A program made the translations under genes and the position numbers. Under the pieces are notes generated by a model. That model worked only from the letters and a program-made list of their open reading frames with translations, had not been told where the DNA came from and ran no database searches. Positions 15,883 through 24,689 of a DNA stretch of 64,000 bases are shown one piece after another. Each line of letters begins with the position of its first letter. The first letter of the stretch is position 1. Source of the DNA: Deltaproteobacteria bacterium (lineage in GTDB: Bacteria; Desulfobacterota; Desulfuromonadia; Desulfuromonadales; Geopsychrobacteraceae); contig JAJRRT010000049.1 of assembly GCA_024279255.1 (NCBI GenBank), forward strand, positions 1-64,000, given 5' to 3'.

Positions 15883-16887
15883 TTGAATGAGCTGGCTCTT
15901 TTCGCAGGCGCTGGTGGAGGAATACTCGCAGGTCAGCTGCTCGGATGGCGAACAGTCTGCGCAGTTGAGCGTGATGCCTACGCCGCAGCTGTTCTGGCGC
16001 AACGACAAAATGACGGACTTCTCGATCTTTTTCCGGTTTGGTCTGACATCACAACTTTTGACGGCCGACCATGGCGCGGAATTGTTGATGTCGTTTCTGG
16101 TGGGTTTCCCTGTCAGGATATCAGCGCGGCGGGAAAAGGCTCAGGCCTGTCCGGAGAGCGAAGCGGACTCTGGTTTGAAATGGCAAGGATCATTCGCGAA
16201 GTACGACCCCGGTTTGTCTTTGTGGAAAACTCACCAATTCTCACTTCTCGGGGGCTTGGAGTCATACTCGGAAACCTGGCCGCGATGGGGTTCGATGCGG
16301 AATGGGGAGTGTTGGGAGCGGCCGACGTGGGAGCGCCGCACCAAAGGGACAGAATATGGGTATTGGCCTACACCGACGAAATCAGACGGCACAGGTGGAC
16401 CAGGCTCCAGCGGGCGACAGGGCGGGGAGAACTTGAGGACTGCAGTAAAGACAAGACTATGGCCCACCCCGACAGTCTGCGGCAACAATCAGGCACCGAA
16501 AGCGGGCACAACTCGCGGCACGGGTCTGGCGACGGCGGTGCGGACCTGGCCGACGCCATGCGCAGCAGATTCGATGAGGAGCGGCCGGGGCGATCTTTAT
16601 GCCAAGATCCACAACATCGGACGACAGAGGGAATTTCCGACTCCCCGGGCAACGTGCCGAGACATGGGCACTCTGATGATGTCAAGATTCTCTGGGACGG
16701 ACAGGAAGAGTGGAAAAGACGAAGCTCAATACAACCCGAAGAATGGTGGGCCACTGAACCCTCCTTGGGTCGCGTGGCTTATGGGGTGGCCAATCAACTG
16801 GACCAGATTAAAGCCCTTGGAAACGGACAGGTACCAGCAGCCATGGCAGAAGCGTACCAACGCTTATTAAAAAGGATCGAATCATGA
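15883..16887 (+). CDS. DNA (cytosine-5) methyltransferase
   Basis: The 334-residue enzyme transfers a methyl group from AdoMet to cytosine C5. Visible motifs are I (FAGAGGG, residues 7-13), IV with the catalytic Cys (GFPCQDIS, about 74-81), VI (VENS, about 114-117), VIII (QRDRIW, 154-159) and X (ALGNGQVP, about 311-318). The target-recognition region (165-300) is of low complexity. The start is TTG, giving MNELALFAGAGG as in relatives. No restriction partner is adjacent, so it may protect phage DNA. A second long ORF covers almost the same bases in another frame (separate entry). Confidence 0.92.
   Translation: MNELALFAGAGGGILAGQLLGWRTVCAVERDAYAAAVLAQRQNDGLLDLFPVWSDITTFDGRPWRGIVDVVSGGFPCQDISAAGKGSGLSGERSGLWFEMARIIREVRPRFVFVENSPILTSRGLGVILGNLAAMGFDAEWGVLGAADVGAPHQRDRIWVLAYTDEIRRHRWTRLQRATGRGELEDCSKDKTMAHPDSLRQQSGTESGHNSRHGSGDGGADLADAMRSRFDEERPGRSLCQDPQHRTTEGISDSPGNVPRHGHSDDVKILWDGQEEWKRRSSIQPEEWWATEPSLGRVAYGVANQLDQIKALGNGQVPAAMAEAYQRLLKRIES
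15887..16870 (+). CDS. Overlapping ORF in an alternate frame of the methyltransferase gene
   Basis: A 327-codon open frame starts at ATG 15887, 4 bases after the methyltransferase start, and ends 17 bases before its stop. The product has four evenly spaced PTP tetrads (WPTP at about residues 160, 192 and 221, FPTP at 250) and a C-terminal LNPPWVAWLMGWPINW. I recall near-identical alternate-frame proteins deposited from other phages, but I cannot check this here. An open frame this long by chance is unlikely. Whether it is translated is unproven, and it could be a by-product of strong codon constraints in the methyltransferase. Confidence 0.45.
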   Translation: MSWLFSQALVEEYSQVSCSDGEQSAQLSVMPTPQLFWRNDKMTDFSIFFRFGLTSQLLTADHGAELLMSFLVGFPVRISARREKAQACPESEADSGLKWQGSFAKYDPGLSLWKTHQFSLLGGLESYSETWPRWGSMRNGECWERPTWERRTKGTEYGYWPTPTKSDGTGGPGSSGRQGGENLRTAVKTRLWPTPTVCGNNQAPKAGTTRGTGLATAVRTWPTPCAADSMRSGRGDLYAKIHNIGRQREFPTPRATCRDMGTLMMSRFSGTDRKSGKDEAQYNPKNGGPLNPPWVAWLMGWPINWTRLKPLETDRYQQPWQKRTNAY

Positions 16888-17471
16888 CGCAAACCAATCC
16901 CAAGCACTTCAACATGGGCAACGTCTTTGGCCGGATCGTGATCGATTCGATCGAGCGCAAGCAGAGCCCCAACAGTGAATTTATAAATTTCCAGATCAAT
17001 GTCTCTGGTCGTCACTGCGGTTCTGCCAAGGCATTTTGCCGGATGTGGAAAACCGAGGCGATTGATGCCTTTTGGTCTCATGTTCGGGCGCGGCCGCATG
17101 ATCCGCTCTATCTGAGGGGATTTTTCGGCCAATACTGGGACGCGCAGAATACGGTCTTTACCACTTTTACGATCCACAAGTGGGAGGTGCGGGAGAGTGA
17201 TCCGCGGGCGGCTTTCATCCTCAAAGGTGAAGTCGACGTGATCAGCGCGGTCAAGGGCGGTCAGCGGTTACTGCTGAATTACAGCCGGGAAGGGCAGGAG
17301 ACCGAGCGATTTGAGTACTGGTTGCAGGATGAAAAGTTTCTCGATACCCCTGCGGCTGGTGACTTGATCGAGGTTAAGGGTTATTTGCGGCAAGAACAGC
17401 CTGAGGATGATTTTGGGGGAAGCACCGGCCCGGTGAGGGCTTATCTCGAACAGTTGAGGGTGATTTCATGA
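16884..17471 (+). CDS. SSB-like (OB-fold) phage protein
   Basis: The 195-residue protein has FGRIVIDSIERKQSPNSEFINFQINVSG followed by AKAFCRMW, resembling the N-terminal strand pattern of single-stranded-DNA-binding OB folds. A second half (GEVDVISAVKGGQRLLLNYSREG) could be another OB domain. It starts in an ATGA overlap with the methyltransferase and lies just upstream of the primase, which supports a replication role. The fold call is by pattern only. Confidence 0.5.
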   Translation: MTQTNPKHFNMGNVFGRIVIDSIERKQSPNSEFINFQINVSGRHCGSAKAFCRMWKTEAIDAFWSHVRARPHDPLYLRGFFGQYWDAQNTVFTTFTIHKWEVRESDPRAAFILKGEVDVISAVKGGQRLLLNYSREGQETERFEYWLQDEKFLDTPAAGDLIEVKGYLRQEQPEDDFGGSTGPVRAYLEQLRVIS

Positions 17472-17749
17472 ATGTTGAAGCTTGTGACCTCTATTTTCGC
17501 GAGAAAATGGCGCAGATGGCCAGGGTGGTTGAAGAGAAGTATCTGGGTGCGGTTGCCGGCGCAATGGATTGGGGCCGCCAGAACTTGCCTGAGGTTGCTG
17601 AGCGCTGTGATGCCAAGGCGGATGAAGATTTAACCGCCTTACGTAATAACGGGCTGATTGATGATTTCAAACCGGTTGCTTTGGATTTTTGCCGGGCACG
17701 GCTGGAGTTGTACAAGGGTCATGCTCTGGCGATGGAGGCGGCGGCTTAA
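17468..17749 (+). CDS. Hypothetical early phage protein
   Basis: The 93-residue, mostly helical and acidic product (CDLYFREKMAQMARVVEEKY) starts in an ATGA overlap and ends 3 bases before the primase start. It is probably part of the replication operon. No domain recognised. Confidence 0.5.
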   Translation: MNVEACDLYFREKMAQMARVVEEKYLGAVAGAMDWGRQNLPEVAERCDAKADEDLTALRNNGLIDDFKPVALDFCRARLELYKGHALAMEAAA

Positions 17750-17752
17750 CTG

Positions 17753-20746
17753 ATGTCTGATTTTGCCACGATCAAAGAAGCGCTCAATCTGCAAAAGGTC
17801 ATCGAAAACGCGACCAGCCAGGTGATGGGCAAAGATCACCTGCCGGAGTGTCCGTTTTGCGGTGGTCATGACTGCTTTTCTATCCCGAAGGATAAGGACT
17901 TTTTCAAGTGCTTTCAGTGTGATGATAAAGGGGATGTTTTTAATTTCCTTGAGAAGTTTCACAGCCTGGACAGTGCCGGTTCACTGAAAATGGCCGCTGA
18001 GCTTGCCGGAATTCCCCTGGAGGAAAAAAAGAAGCGCACAACAAAACTGAGCACCACCGATAAGATCCGCCTCGAGGCGACGGCTTACTATCACGCTCAC
18101 ATGCTGAAAAATGGCGGCAAGGATTATCTGATCAAGGAACGCGGCCACGATCTGAAGACCCTGGAGAAGGAACGAGTCGGCTTCAGCGATGGCGGACTGG
18201 TTGATCATCTGCTGAGTAAGGATTTTACCGAACGACAGATTCTTGAGAGTGGCCTGGCTCGTGAGCGTGAAGTGGATGGCGGCCGCCGGGTGGTGAATGA
18301 TTTTTTCGGCAAGGGGCTGGTGATCTTCCCGCATTTTTCGGCGGGTAAGGTGCTGCACTTCACCCAGAAGGATCCGGCCAAGAAGCTGAAGTATCAGTTT
18401 CCGGCAAAGCAGCGCGATAAGCGCTGGGCCTTCTATGGCCAGGACGCCATGGACAAGTATGACGAGATTTTACTGGCCGAGGGTGAGAACGACCGTCTGC
18501 AGGTGTTGAATACCGGTGTCGGCTACGTGATGGCGATGATCGGCCAGATCAGCGATGAGCAGATCAAGGTTTTGAAGAAGCTCTGTGCGGGCAAGAAGCT
18601 CTATCTGTGGGTCGATAACGATAAGGCGGGTTGTGATTATATCCGCAAGATCTGCAAGGGGCTGAAGGGTTTGAATGTCCGGATCATTGTCTACGGAAAG
18701 GATGGCGATGATCCGGATGCTTATCTGCGAGGGTTCGAAGGCGATCGGCGTAAGGAGATCCGCCGGCTACAGCTGGATGCCGTCGAGTTCATCAGCTGGG
18801 AGCTGCAACAGGCGGCGGCGCTTTCATCCCTGGAAGAGAAGCTGCTGCACCTGAAGGAAGAAAAGATTTTTCAGCTGATCGGCCAAGAACAGGCGGTGCA
18901 GCAAGATATCTTCCGCGAGAAGTTGGCGGTTCTTGGTTTCAGCACGGCGGCGATTGAGCAGCAGCTGGATTTCAGCCAGGACCTGCTGCAGCAGATTCAG
19001 CAGCAGACGATGATGGTCGACAATCCGAAGGATATCGACCCGATCAGGATGGCTGAAACGATCTTTCGTTTCTTTGCTCATCATGGCCGTTTCTACTTCG
19101 ATGCGGATAACACGGTGTGGCTGATCTATCAAAACGAGACCTACGAGGTCCATAACAACACTAAGTTCAATGCGTTGATGTTGAAGATGACGCGCATGAT
19201 CATCAGCCAGACACCAGGCGGCCAGGTCTGGGATGCGCTGAAGCATACGGCCTACAATAACGGACGGCGCATCGATCGCTGCAGGTGGATCCACACTGAT
19301 TCGGTTAAGGACACCATCTACCTGAACTTGAACGGTCCGAACAACACAATTTTGAAGGTTTCCCGCCAGCATATCGAAGAGATCCAGAACGGCATGAACG
19401 ACGATCATATATTGCTTTCGTCATCACCTAAAATCGCGCCGATGAACTGGCTTCCGGATGTCGATATTCAGGAGGGGATGACGGCACTGAAGGAACTGGT
19501 TTTCGATAACCTGGCGATCAAGAAAGAGCAGAAGTACCTGGTGTTGTCCTGGTTAATCAGTGGTCTCTGCCCTGACTTGGCGCCCTACCAGTTTTTGATG
19601 AAGTTTGGTGGCTATGCCTCATCGGGCAAATCGACTGCGGCAAAGTTTCTGTCGACGATCTTTTTCGGCAGTGATGAGCTTTCGGATCCGTCAGGCGCAG
19701 CGGCTTTTTCCAATGCGGCGCAAAACCCGCTGTTGGTCATCGATAATTTGGAGAACAAAGACTTGAACCGGGGTATGCAGAAGTTTCTGCTTCTTGCGGC
19801 CACCAGGGGGCAAAAGGAGAAGCGCAAGGGCGGCACCGATACAGGTACGGTCGACGAGAGTCCGCGGGCTTTGATCTGCGTCACTGCGATCGAGCCGTTC
19901 ACCCTGTCGGAGCTGATCACTAGGACGTTCGAAATCCCTTTTGACCGACGGGTGCATGGCGACGATTCATTCTTCGAATCGGAGGTGCTGGAGAACCTGA
20001 AGAAGAAGCGGGATTTGATCATGTCGGCGATGATCCGCTTCATCCAGAAAGAGATTCTGACCAACCTTGAGATGCGCAAGCATTACATGGCGATCCTCAA
20101 CACGATGTTCAAAGGTCACTCCAAGGATCGAAGCAACGCCTACCTGGCGCTGCTGATGCTGATCAATTCGAAGATGCTGAAGTATATCCCTTTCTACGGG
20201 CCTGAAGATCTGCTTCACGGTGTTGAATCCGGAGAAAAAGAGATCTATGAGGCTTGGATCGCTGAACAGAACAACGCGGCCAGGGAAACAGAAACGGGTT
20301 CGAACTACATCCTGCAGCTGCTGGGTGTCCTGATTCGGGAATATCTACAGGTTAACAAGCATAAGAGCGAAACGGAGATTGTCCAGGGGTATCAGGATCC
20401 GGTCTTTGTTATGGAACATAAGGACTACGGTCTGACGATCTACAAGACTCTGTCGGAATCAAAGGTTGATGGTGATGGAGAAAAATATTTGAGCTCAACG
20501 ATTGAGTTCATGGCCACCAGCGCCAACATTGTCGATGCTTTTGACATGCTTGCGAAGAATACGGGCAAGGGTAACCCATACCATTCAGCATCAATATTCA
20601 CCTCACGGCTACGCAATGACAAAAGCGTGCTGGCAAAGAGTGGTTGGAAGCTGGTCGAATCTGAGAAAGAGCACGTAAAGCCGTACTTCAAGATCGTCAG
20701 TGGCGAAAGGATCTTCAAATTCCGCCATACGCTGATCAGTGTCTAG
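17753..20746 (+). CDS. Phage DNA primase-helicase
   Basis: The 997-residue protein combines a CHC2 zinc finger (CPFC and CFQC, Cys 33, 36, 53, 56), a Toprim domain (LLAEGENDR near residue 243, LWVDNDKAG near 285) and a C-terminal ATPase with Walker A GGYASSGKST (about 620) and Walker B LLVIDNLE (about 661). It would prime and open phage DNA at the origin. The iteron-like region begins at its stop codon, placing initiator and probable origin together, as in many phages and plasmids. Confidence 0.9.
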   Translation: MSDFATIKEALNLQKVIENATSQVMGKDHLPECPFCGGHDCFSIPKDKDFFKCFQCDDKGDVFNFLEKFHSLDSAGSLKMAAELAGIPLEEKKKRTTKLSTTDKIRLEATAYYHAHMLKNGGKDYLIKERGHDLKTLEKERVGFSDGGLVDHLLSKDFTERQILESGLAREREVDGGRRVVNDFFGKGLVIFPHFSAGKVLHFTQKDPAKKLKYQFPAKQRDKRWAFYGQDAMDKYDEILLAEGENDRLQVLNTGVGYVMAMIGQISDEQIKVLKKLCAGKKLYLWVDNDKAGCDYIRKICKGLKGLNVRIIVYGKDGDDPDAYLRGFEGDRRKEIRRLQLDAVEFISWELQQAAALSSLEEKLLHLKEEKIFQLIGQEQAVQQDIFREKLAVLGFSTAAIEQQLDFSQDLLQQIQQQTMMVDNPKDIDPIRMAETIFRFFAHHGRFYFDADNTVWLIYQNETYEVHNNTKFNALMLKMTRMIISQTPGGQVWDALKHTAYNNGRRIDRCRWIHTDSVKDTIYLNLNGPNNTILKVSRQHIEEIQNGMNDDHILLSSSPKIAPMNWLPDVDIQEGMTALKELVFDNLAIKKEQKYLVLSWLISGLCPDLAPYQFLMKFGGYASSGKSTAAKFLSTIFFGSDELSDPSGAAAFSNAAQNPLLVIDNLENKDLNRGMQKFLLLAATRGQKEKRKGGTDTGTVDESPRALICVTAIEPFTLSELITRTFEIPFDRRVHGDDSFFESEVLENLKKKRDLIMSAMIRFIQKEILTNLEMRKHYMAILNTMFKGHSKDRSNAYLALLMLINSKMLKYIPFYGPEDLLHGVESGEKEIYEAWIAEQNNAARETETGSNYILQLLGVLIREYLQVNKHKSETEIVQGYQDPVFVMEHKDYGLTIYKTLSESKVDGDGEKYLSSTIEFMATSANIVDAFDMLAKNTGKGNPYHSASIFTSRLRNDKSVLAKSGWKLVESEKEHVKPYFKIVSGERIFKFRHTLISV

Positions 20747-21400
20747 TGCAGTCGTTTGAAAGTGGTGCAGTCCTGTTCAGGGACTTGGTGCAGTTGTCAG
20801 AATAAATAGCAGGACAGTGAAGAAATAGGGGCAAATTAGCCGTTTTTTTCTTTTGTTAAGGTTCTTGCCCGCGCGTAGGGCACATTTTTGAGGGACTGCA
20901 CTAACTGCACTAAATTTAGTTAAGTATTTATTTTTATTAGACTAAGGCTTGGTGCAGTCGGTGGTGCAGTTGTGGTGCAGTTGGTGCAGTCGGTGGTGCA
21001 GTTGGCGGGGGTATTTTCGAACTGCACTAAGGCGCAAACCTAGGTGTCACGGTAGCTTGAGGGAGTTAGTGCAGTTGGTGCAGTGATTTAAGTGCCCTAG
21101 GGCTGGCTGATATCCTTAATATTTCTCTGGATCAGCTGGCCGCAGGCCTAAAGACTTCTTAAAAAAAGACTTTGGGGAAGTTTTTGGGGGAGTCTTCTCA
21201 ACACCCTTGAGCGTAGACCAGTAGCGGGCTTGGATCAACCCTGTGCTGCCTCGTTTCGCTACCTGGATAAAAAAGGGCTCAGAACGAACCGAAAAAAGCT
21301 AAATGCAGACTGCACACTCTTACAAACTGTGCAGTTCAATAGGGTGATGGCAACCGGATATCAATAACTTAGGAGAGCGAGACATCATGAAGTGTGCAGT
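20746..21400. repeat. Iteron-like GTGCAGT cluster, candidate replication origin
   Basis: GTGCAGT occurs 12 times on the plus strand (20746, 20765, 20788, 20952, 20964, 20975, 20984, 20996, 21069, 21078, 21329, 21394) and 4 times inverted (20895, 20904, 21021, 21309). The central five are spaced 9-12 bases, about one helical turn. An AT-rich stretch with the palindrome CTAAATTTAG lies at 20910-20943 beside them. The region is gene-free, directly after the primase-helicase. Iterons plus an AT-rich unwinding segment suggest an origin, but a regulator-binding array is possible. Confidence 0.75.
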
Positions 21401-21540
21401 ACGACAGGCAATGACCGGCATCCAGTACCCTCCCCCCCTCAAAAGAAACATGCAGAAAGCCATATATCCCCCCCCAGAGCTCGCTCATATCGGGAGCTTC
21501 TTTCAAAAGCCTTTTTCCCAAAGCGGGGGGCGCGGGGGGG

Positions 21541-22506
21541 ATGCTTGAGTCTTATCTGGTCGACTGGCGTGAGCACTGCTTTATCCAACGGGGGCAGCAG
21601 CCTCGTGGTGTTCAGCAATATGAACGGGTGGTCAGGGGGTTCTTTGTCTGGATCGAGGAGAAGGGCTTTTCTGCGGACCCTGAAAAGGTTGCAAAGGACC
21701 ACATCACTGAATGGCAGCGTTCGATCTTCTTTGAACATGGAAATATTTCGAACCGCACCAGGGCAAGTAAGTTGTCAGCGCTACGCTCATTCTTTGGCTT
21801 CTTGAAATATTCGGGATTGATCGACATCGATCCGACCAAAGGGATCCCCTCACCAAAGATTCAGCCTGCCCTGGCTAAGAAGTTCAGCACCGAAGAGTTG
21901 CGCATGCTCTTTGCCGCTCCGGATCTCTCGACCCATATGGGTGTGCGTGACCTGGCTATTTTGAAAACCATGTATGCCGCTGGGCCCCGCGTTGAGGAAC
22001 TGGTCAACCTGAACTCTCATCATATCCACGATACCGGCGGATATATCCGGCTGGAGATCATCGGCGGCAAAGGCGGTAAGAGCCGCACCGTCACCCTGCG
22101 CACCAACCCCAGTCGCACCCTGCGTGAATGGTTACTGCTGCGCGAGCAGATCGATAGTGAGTCCCAGGGAATATTCATCGGTCTGCGTGGGGAGAAAGAA
22201 AGGATCTCAACCCGGCAGGTCCTCAACATCATCAAAAAATACGCCGGGTTTATCGGAATAGAGAGTGCCGACGCATTCTGCCACAAGATGCGATCGACTT
22301 TTGCCAGCGACCTGTACGACAGCGGCAACGACAAGTGCCCCCACTGCAGTCACCCTATCCATTATGTGGGCCTGCTGGAGGTGCAAGCCCAGATGGGACA
22401 CGAAGATCCGAAAACGACCCAGGGTTACATTGCAATATCAGATCGAGTCTTGCGCAAAACTGCCATTCCAGACCGTCGATTTCGTGAAATTGAGGAGGAA
22501 CTCTGA
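21541..22506 (+). CDS. Xer-like tyrosine recombinase with a CxxC insert
   Basis: The 321-residue recombinase has an N-terminal SAM-like domain (1-105) and a catalytic domain with R150 (AAGPRVEEL), K177/K180 (GGKGGKS), H248 and R251 (CHKMRS), H287 (MGHEDP) and Y296 (TQGYIA). Between HxxR and the last His it carries CPHCSHPIH (266-274), a likely zinc site seen in some phage and archaeal-type recombinases. Its role is unclear; resolution of replication products or a second attachment system are options. It overlaps the Mor-like gene (TGATG). Confidence 0.88.
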   Translation: MLESYLVDWREHCFIQRGQQPRGVQQYERVVRGFFVWIEEKGFSADPEKVAKDHITEWQRSIFFEHGNISNRTRASKLSALRSFFGFLKYSGLIDIDPTKGIPSPKIQPALAKKFSTEELRMLFAAPDLSTHMGVRDLAILKTMYAAGPRVEELVNLNSHHIHDTGGYIRLEIIGGKGGKSRTVTLRTNPSRTLREWLLLREQIDSESQGIFIGLRGEKERISTRQVLNIIKKYAGFIGIESADAFCHKMRSTFASDLYDSGNDKCPHCSHPIHYVGLLEVQAQMGHEDPKTTQGYIAISDRVLRKTAIPDRRFREIEEEL

Positions 22507-22775
22507 TGCCACGCGGAGAAAACAAGGAGGTCATTGCAGATCTGTTCGACCAGCTGCACACCGAATTCGGGAAATTAGCTCCACAGATCATCGAAACGAT
22601 GGTGATCTGCCTCGGAGGGAGCCGCGTTACCTTCCCTGATGTTGAATTTCTATACCGACAGGAGCGCGATCACAGGATAGCAATCGAATTCAACGGTGTG
22701 AATTATGACGAACTGGCAATCAAGTATCGGCTGAGTGTTCGCCATGTCCGCAATATTGTAAAAGGAGAAAGTTAG
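22506..22775 (+). CDS. Mor-like transcription activator
   Basis: The 89-residue protein matches the C-terminal pattern of Mu Mor/C activators: RVTFPDVEFLYRQERDHRIA followed by FNGVNYDELAIKYRLSVRHV, a helix-turn-helix. Mor and C activate middle and late Mu genes by binding dyad sites next to the promoter. Together with Mu-type head genes, this suggests it turns on the late operon. The 30-bp dyad element at 26414 and 32259 is a candidate target. Confidence 0.8.
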   Translation: MPRGENKEVIADLFDQLHTEFGKLAPQIIETMVICLGGSRVTFPDVEFLYRQERDHRIAIEFNGVNYDELAIKYRLSVRHVRNIVKGES

Positions 22776-22780
22776 TCGCC

Positions 22781-23008
22781 ATGGAACGTTTCGAAGGAAA
22801 AGTATATTTAAAAAAAACGGCATGGGATGGGATGGCCAAGCTTGGCGTTATCAGAGTGGGCAGAGATAGATATGCCGTTTATTGGTGTAGTAAAAACGGA
22901 AATTATACACCGTTTTTACCAGACATTTTTCAAGACTCGACTTGTCGACACGGGATGCAGATGCTGCTCGATACTTGGGCGGCAGAAAAGCAATTAAGGG
23001 CCGCATGA
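22781..23008 (+). CDS. Hypothetical phage protein
   Basis: The 75-residue product has AAAGGAGA upstream of the ATG. It is beta-rich in the first half (YLKKTAWDGMAKLGVIRVGRD). No family recognised. It overlaps the next gene by an ATGA-type junction. Confidence 0.5.
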   Translation: MERFEGKVYLKKTAWDGMAKLGVIRVGRDRYAVYWCSKNGNYTPFLPDIFQDSTCRHGMQMLLDTWAAEKQLRAA

Positions 23009-23310
23009 TGAGGGCAATGCTAGCAATATTTATAATCCTGATGACAGCGACTGAATGTCTGGCCGCGATCCGCCCGGTTTGGCCTCCAGGTCGCGCCACG
23101 ACGTACGCAGTGCACATTACCTGCTCTGACGATTGGGGAACCACGAACTGGGTTGAGCAACGCGCCAGTAATATTGTTTGGCTCGGTCGCCGGACTCGCC
23201 GTCCATACCGTACCGTCCGGCCTGTTTGCCCTTTGGATGGTAGTTGGGCCGAGGTTACGCTGATCGAGACATGGTCCACATATTTACAATCGCAGGACCC
23301 ACAAGAATGA
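23005..23310 (+). CDS. Exported hypothetical protein
   Basis: About 101 residues with an N-terminal signal peptide (MMRAMLAIFIILMTATECLA) and a mature part with two Cys (HITCSDD, RPVCPLDG). It is translationally coupled to both neighbours. Possibly a lysogen-expressed or lysis-accessory factor; function unknown. Confidence 0.5.
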   Translation: MMRAMLAIFIILMTATECLAAIRPVWPPGRATTYAVHITCSDDWGTTNWVEQRASNIVWLGRRTRRPYRTVRPVCPLDGSWAEVTLIETWSTYLQSQDPQE

Positions 23311-23501
23311 TCGATGCCTTAACCAAACACCTGTCACCCTCGGTTGCAGATGCTGTGCTCGCCGACTACCAGGCAATAACACGCCTGCTGGTGCGCGGCG
23401 CAATAACGCCAGACGAGGCCTCCGCAGCAAGAGAACGATTGACCGACAAATTAATAGATCTGCTGGGGATATCCCCAACAAACATGAGAGAGGTTGCATA
23501 A
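23307..23501 (+). CDS. Small helical phage protein
   Basis: The 64-residue product starts in an ATGA overlap. It is entirely helical (PSVADAVLADYQAITRLLVRG). It is the last gene of the tightly packed early block; beyond it gene spacing changes sharply. Confidence 0.5.
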   Translation: MIDALTKHLSPSVADAVLADYQAITRLLVRGAITPDEASAARERLTDKLIDLLGISPTNMREVA

Positions 23502-23621
23502 CCGTGACAAATACGCAGCCTGTGCCATGAATGGCAGCGCTACTAATTCACCCTCGGGCTAAACCTGTCTGTTTATTTGAGTCAGAAATTTAACGCCTGA
23601 GGCCAACAGAAAGGGCACAAA

Positions 23622-23783
23622 ATGCCGAAGTGTTGCAAATACACATGGGACAACGGTCAATGTTCGTCCTGTGGAAGGCAGACAAAAAAAGGACTTTTAA
23701 AACCGAAAATGCTCATTTGTCGCGCCTGCGGCAAGGAATGGCCAGAGAATGCCGCACACCACTGCAAAGGGATGCCGATTTGA
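23622..23783 (+). CDS. Small zinc-ribbon protein
   Basis: The 53-residue product (ATG 23622, TGA 23781-23783) has CCKYTW, CSSC and CRAC motifs and a final HHC, a likely zinc ribbon. It is the first of the separated small ORFs between the early block and intI. Function unknown. Confidence 0.45.
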   Translation: MPKCCKYTWDNGQCSSCGRQTKKGLLKPKMLICRACGKEWPENAAHHCKGMPI

Positions 23784-23848
23784 TTTTTAGGCAAGGTCAT
23801 TAGCGCAAAAATGATAAGCGGCAAGCTCGCCGCAGAAAGGGTTTACCA

Positions 23849-24127
23849 ATGAGATTTTTAAACGTGATAGTAGTCTGCCTGGTCTGGTCCGTCTTGATGG
23901 GCTTGTTATCTGGATGCACTGTTCTCGAGATAGCGGACATGGTTTTCGATGATGATAATCTCTACCGCGGCACTGTGGAGACAGTTGACCACCGTGCCGG
24001 CCAAACCTACGTGAAATTTGATGATAGCAGCACTCTTTACCAATGTGGCTCAGCTGGCTGGGTGGATGTAGGCGACTGGATTGAGGTTAGAGATATGCAT
24101 GGTGATGGCTGTGTTTTCTCAAGATAA
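23849..24127 (+). CDS. Small lipoprotein
   Basis: The 92-residue protein has a lipobox, LLSGC, at about residues 19-23 after a hydrophobic signal. The mature part (GTVETVDHRAGQTYVKFDD) suggests a small beta barrel. Its stop codon TAA lies inside GATAAC, the left edge of an attC-like site. Confidence 0.6.
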   Translation: MRFLNVIVVCLVWSVLMGLLSGCTVLEIADMVFDDDNLYRGTVETVDHRAGQTYVKFDDSSTLYQCGSAGWVDVGDWIEVRDMHGDGCVFSR

Positions 24128-24227
24128 CGATTAGAGGTGAGACGCGCCGACGAACTGCTGGCGGATCACCACACTTTAAGGCCACAGAACACAACTATTG
24201 CGCGTCGTCTCGAGCGACTTGTTAGGC
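24122..24227 (+). repeat. attC-like site A
   Basis: The site begins AGATAAC and ends with GTTAGGC (24221-24227), which fits the integron consensus GTTRRRY. Between them GAGACGCGC (from about 24140) can pair with the inverted GCGCGTCGTCTC (about 24200-24211), giving an imperfect hairpin as in attC sites. The left core AGATAAC departs from RYYYAAC. Length about 106 bases is in the attC range. Confidence 0.5.
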
Positions 24228-24243
24228 GCGGATCGGAGGGTAT

Positions 24244-24642
24244 ATGGGAAGCATCAAAAGAGGGGAGCATCATTTGTTTAAGTGTAGGTCAGTGTGGGGT
24301 GATTTGAATGGCATTGATGTTTATTCGGTTGACGCGAGTTTTTGTTGCCCTGAATGCGCCGGTGAAACCTTCACCCTACACAAAACCGAGTATTCAGACA
24401 TTAAATGCAGGAGCTGCGGCGAGCCTATAAGTTTGGGGGGCAGTGGCGAAAAGAAAAAATATAATTGCGGGGTTCTTAATTGCGGTGGCGGTGAGTGTGT
24501 TCATGAGCTGACCGACGAAAAGTGCCCGTTTTGTGGAAAGCACATGGTCAAAGTTAAGCCCACTGGCTTTATGTTCTGCTCGAATGACACGCTAATTTGT
24601 GATTACGAGACGAATTTTCCAGCTGGAATGGTAAGCGCCTAA
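24244..24642 (+). CDS. Cys-rich multi-zinc-ribbon protein in a cassette-like unit
   Basis: The 132-residue protein has at least four Cys pairs (CCPECAG, CRSCG, CPFCG, and CGVLNC) and is probably zinc-binding. GGAGGG precedes the ATG. The stop TAA lies in GCGCCTAAC (24635-24643), the exact complement of GTTAGGCGC (24221-24229) just upstream of the gene. That inverse-core/core pairing is what an integron gene cassette shows. Function unknown. Confidence 0.6.
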   Translation: MGSIKRGEHHLFKCRSVWGDLNGIDVYSVDASFCCPECAGETFTLHKTEYSDIKCRSCGEPISLGGSGEKKKYNCGVLNCGGGECVHELTDEKCPFCGKHMVKVKPTGFMFCSNDTLICDYETNFPAGMVSA

Positions 24643-24689
24643 CGAACTACGATCAGCTGCGGGACCACCGCAGAGCGAGGATTAACGCA

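Noticed and set aside
17981-18358. Antisense ORFs over the primase-helicase gene
   Set aside because: Shadow frames of a conserved coding sequence with no start signals.
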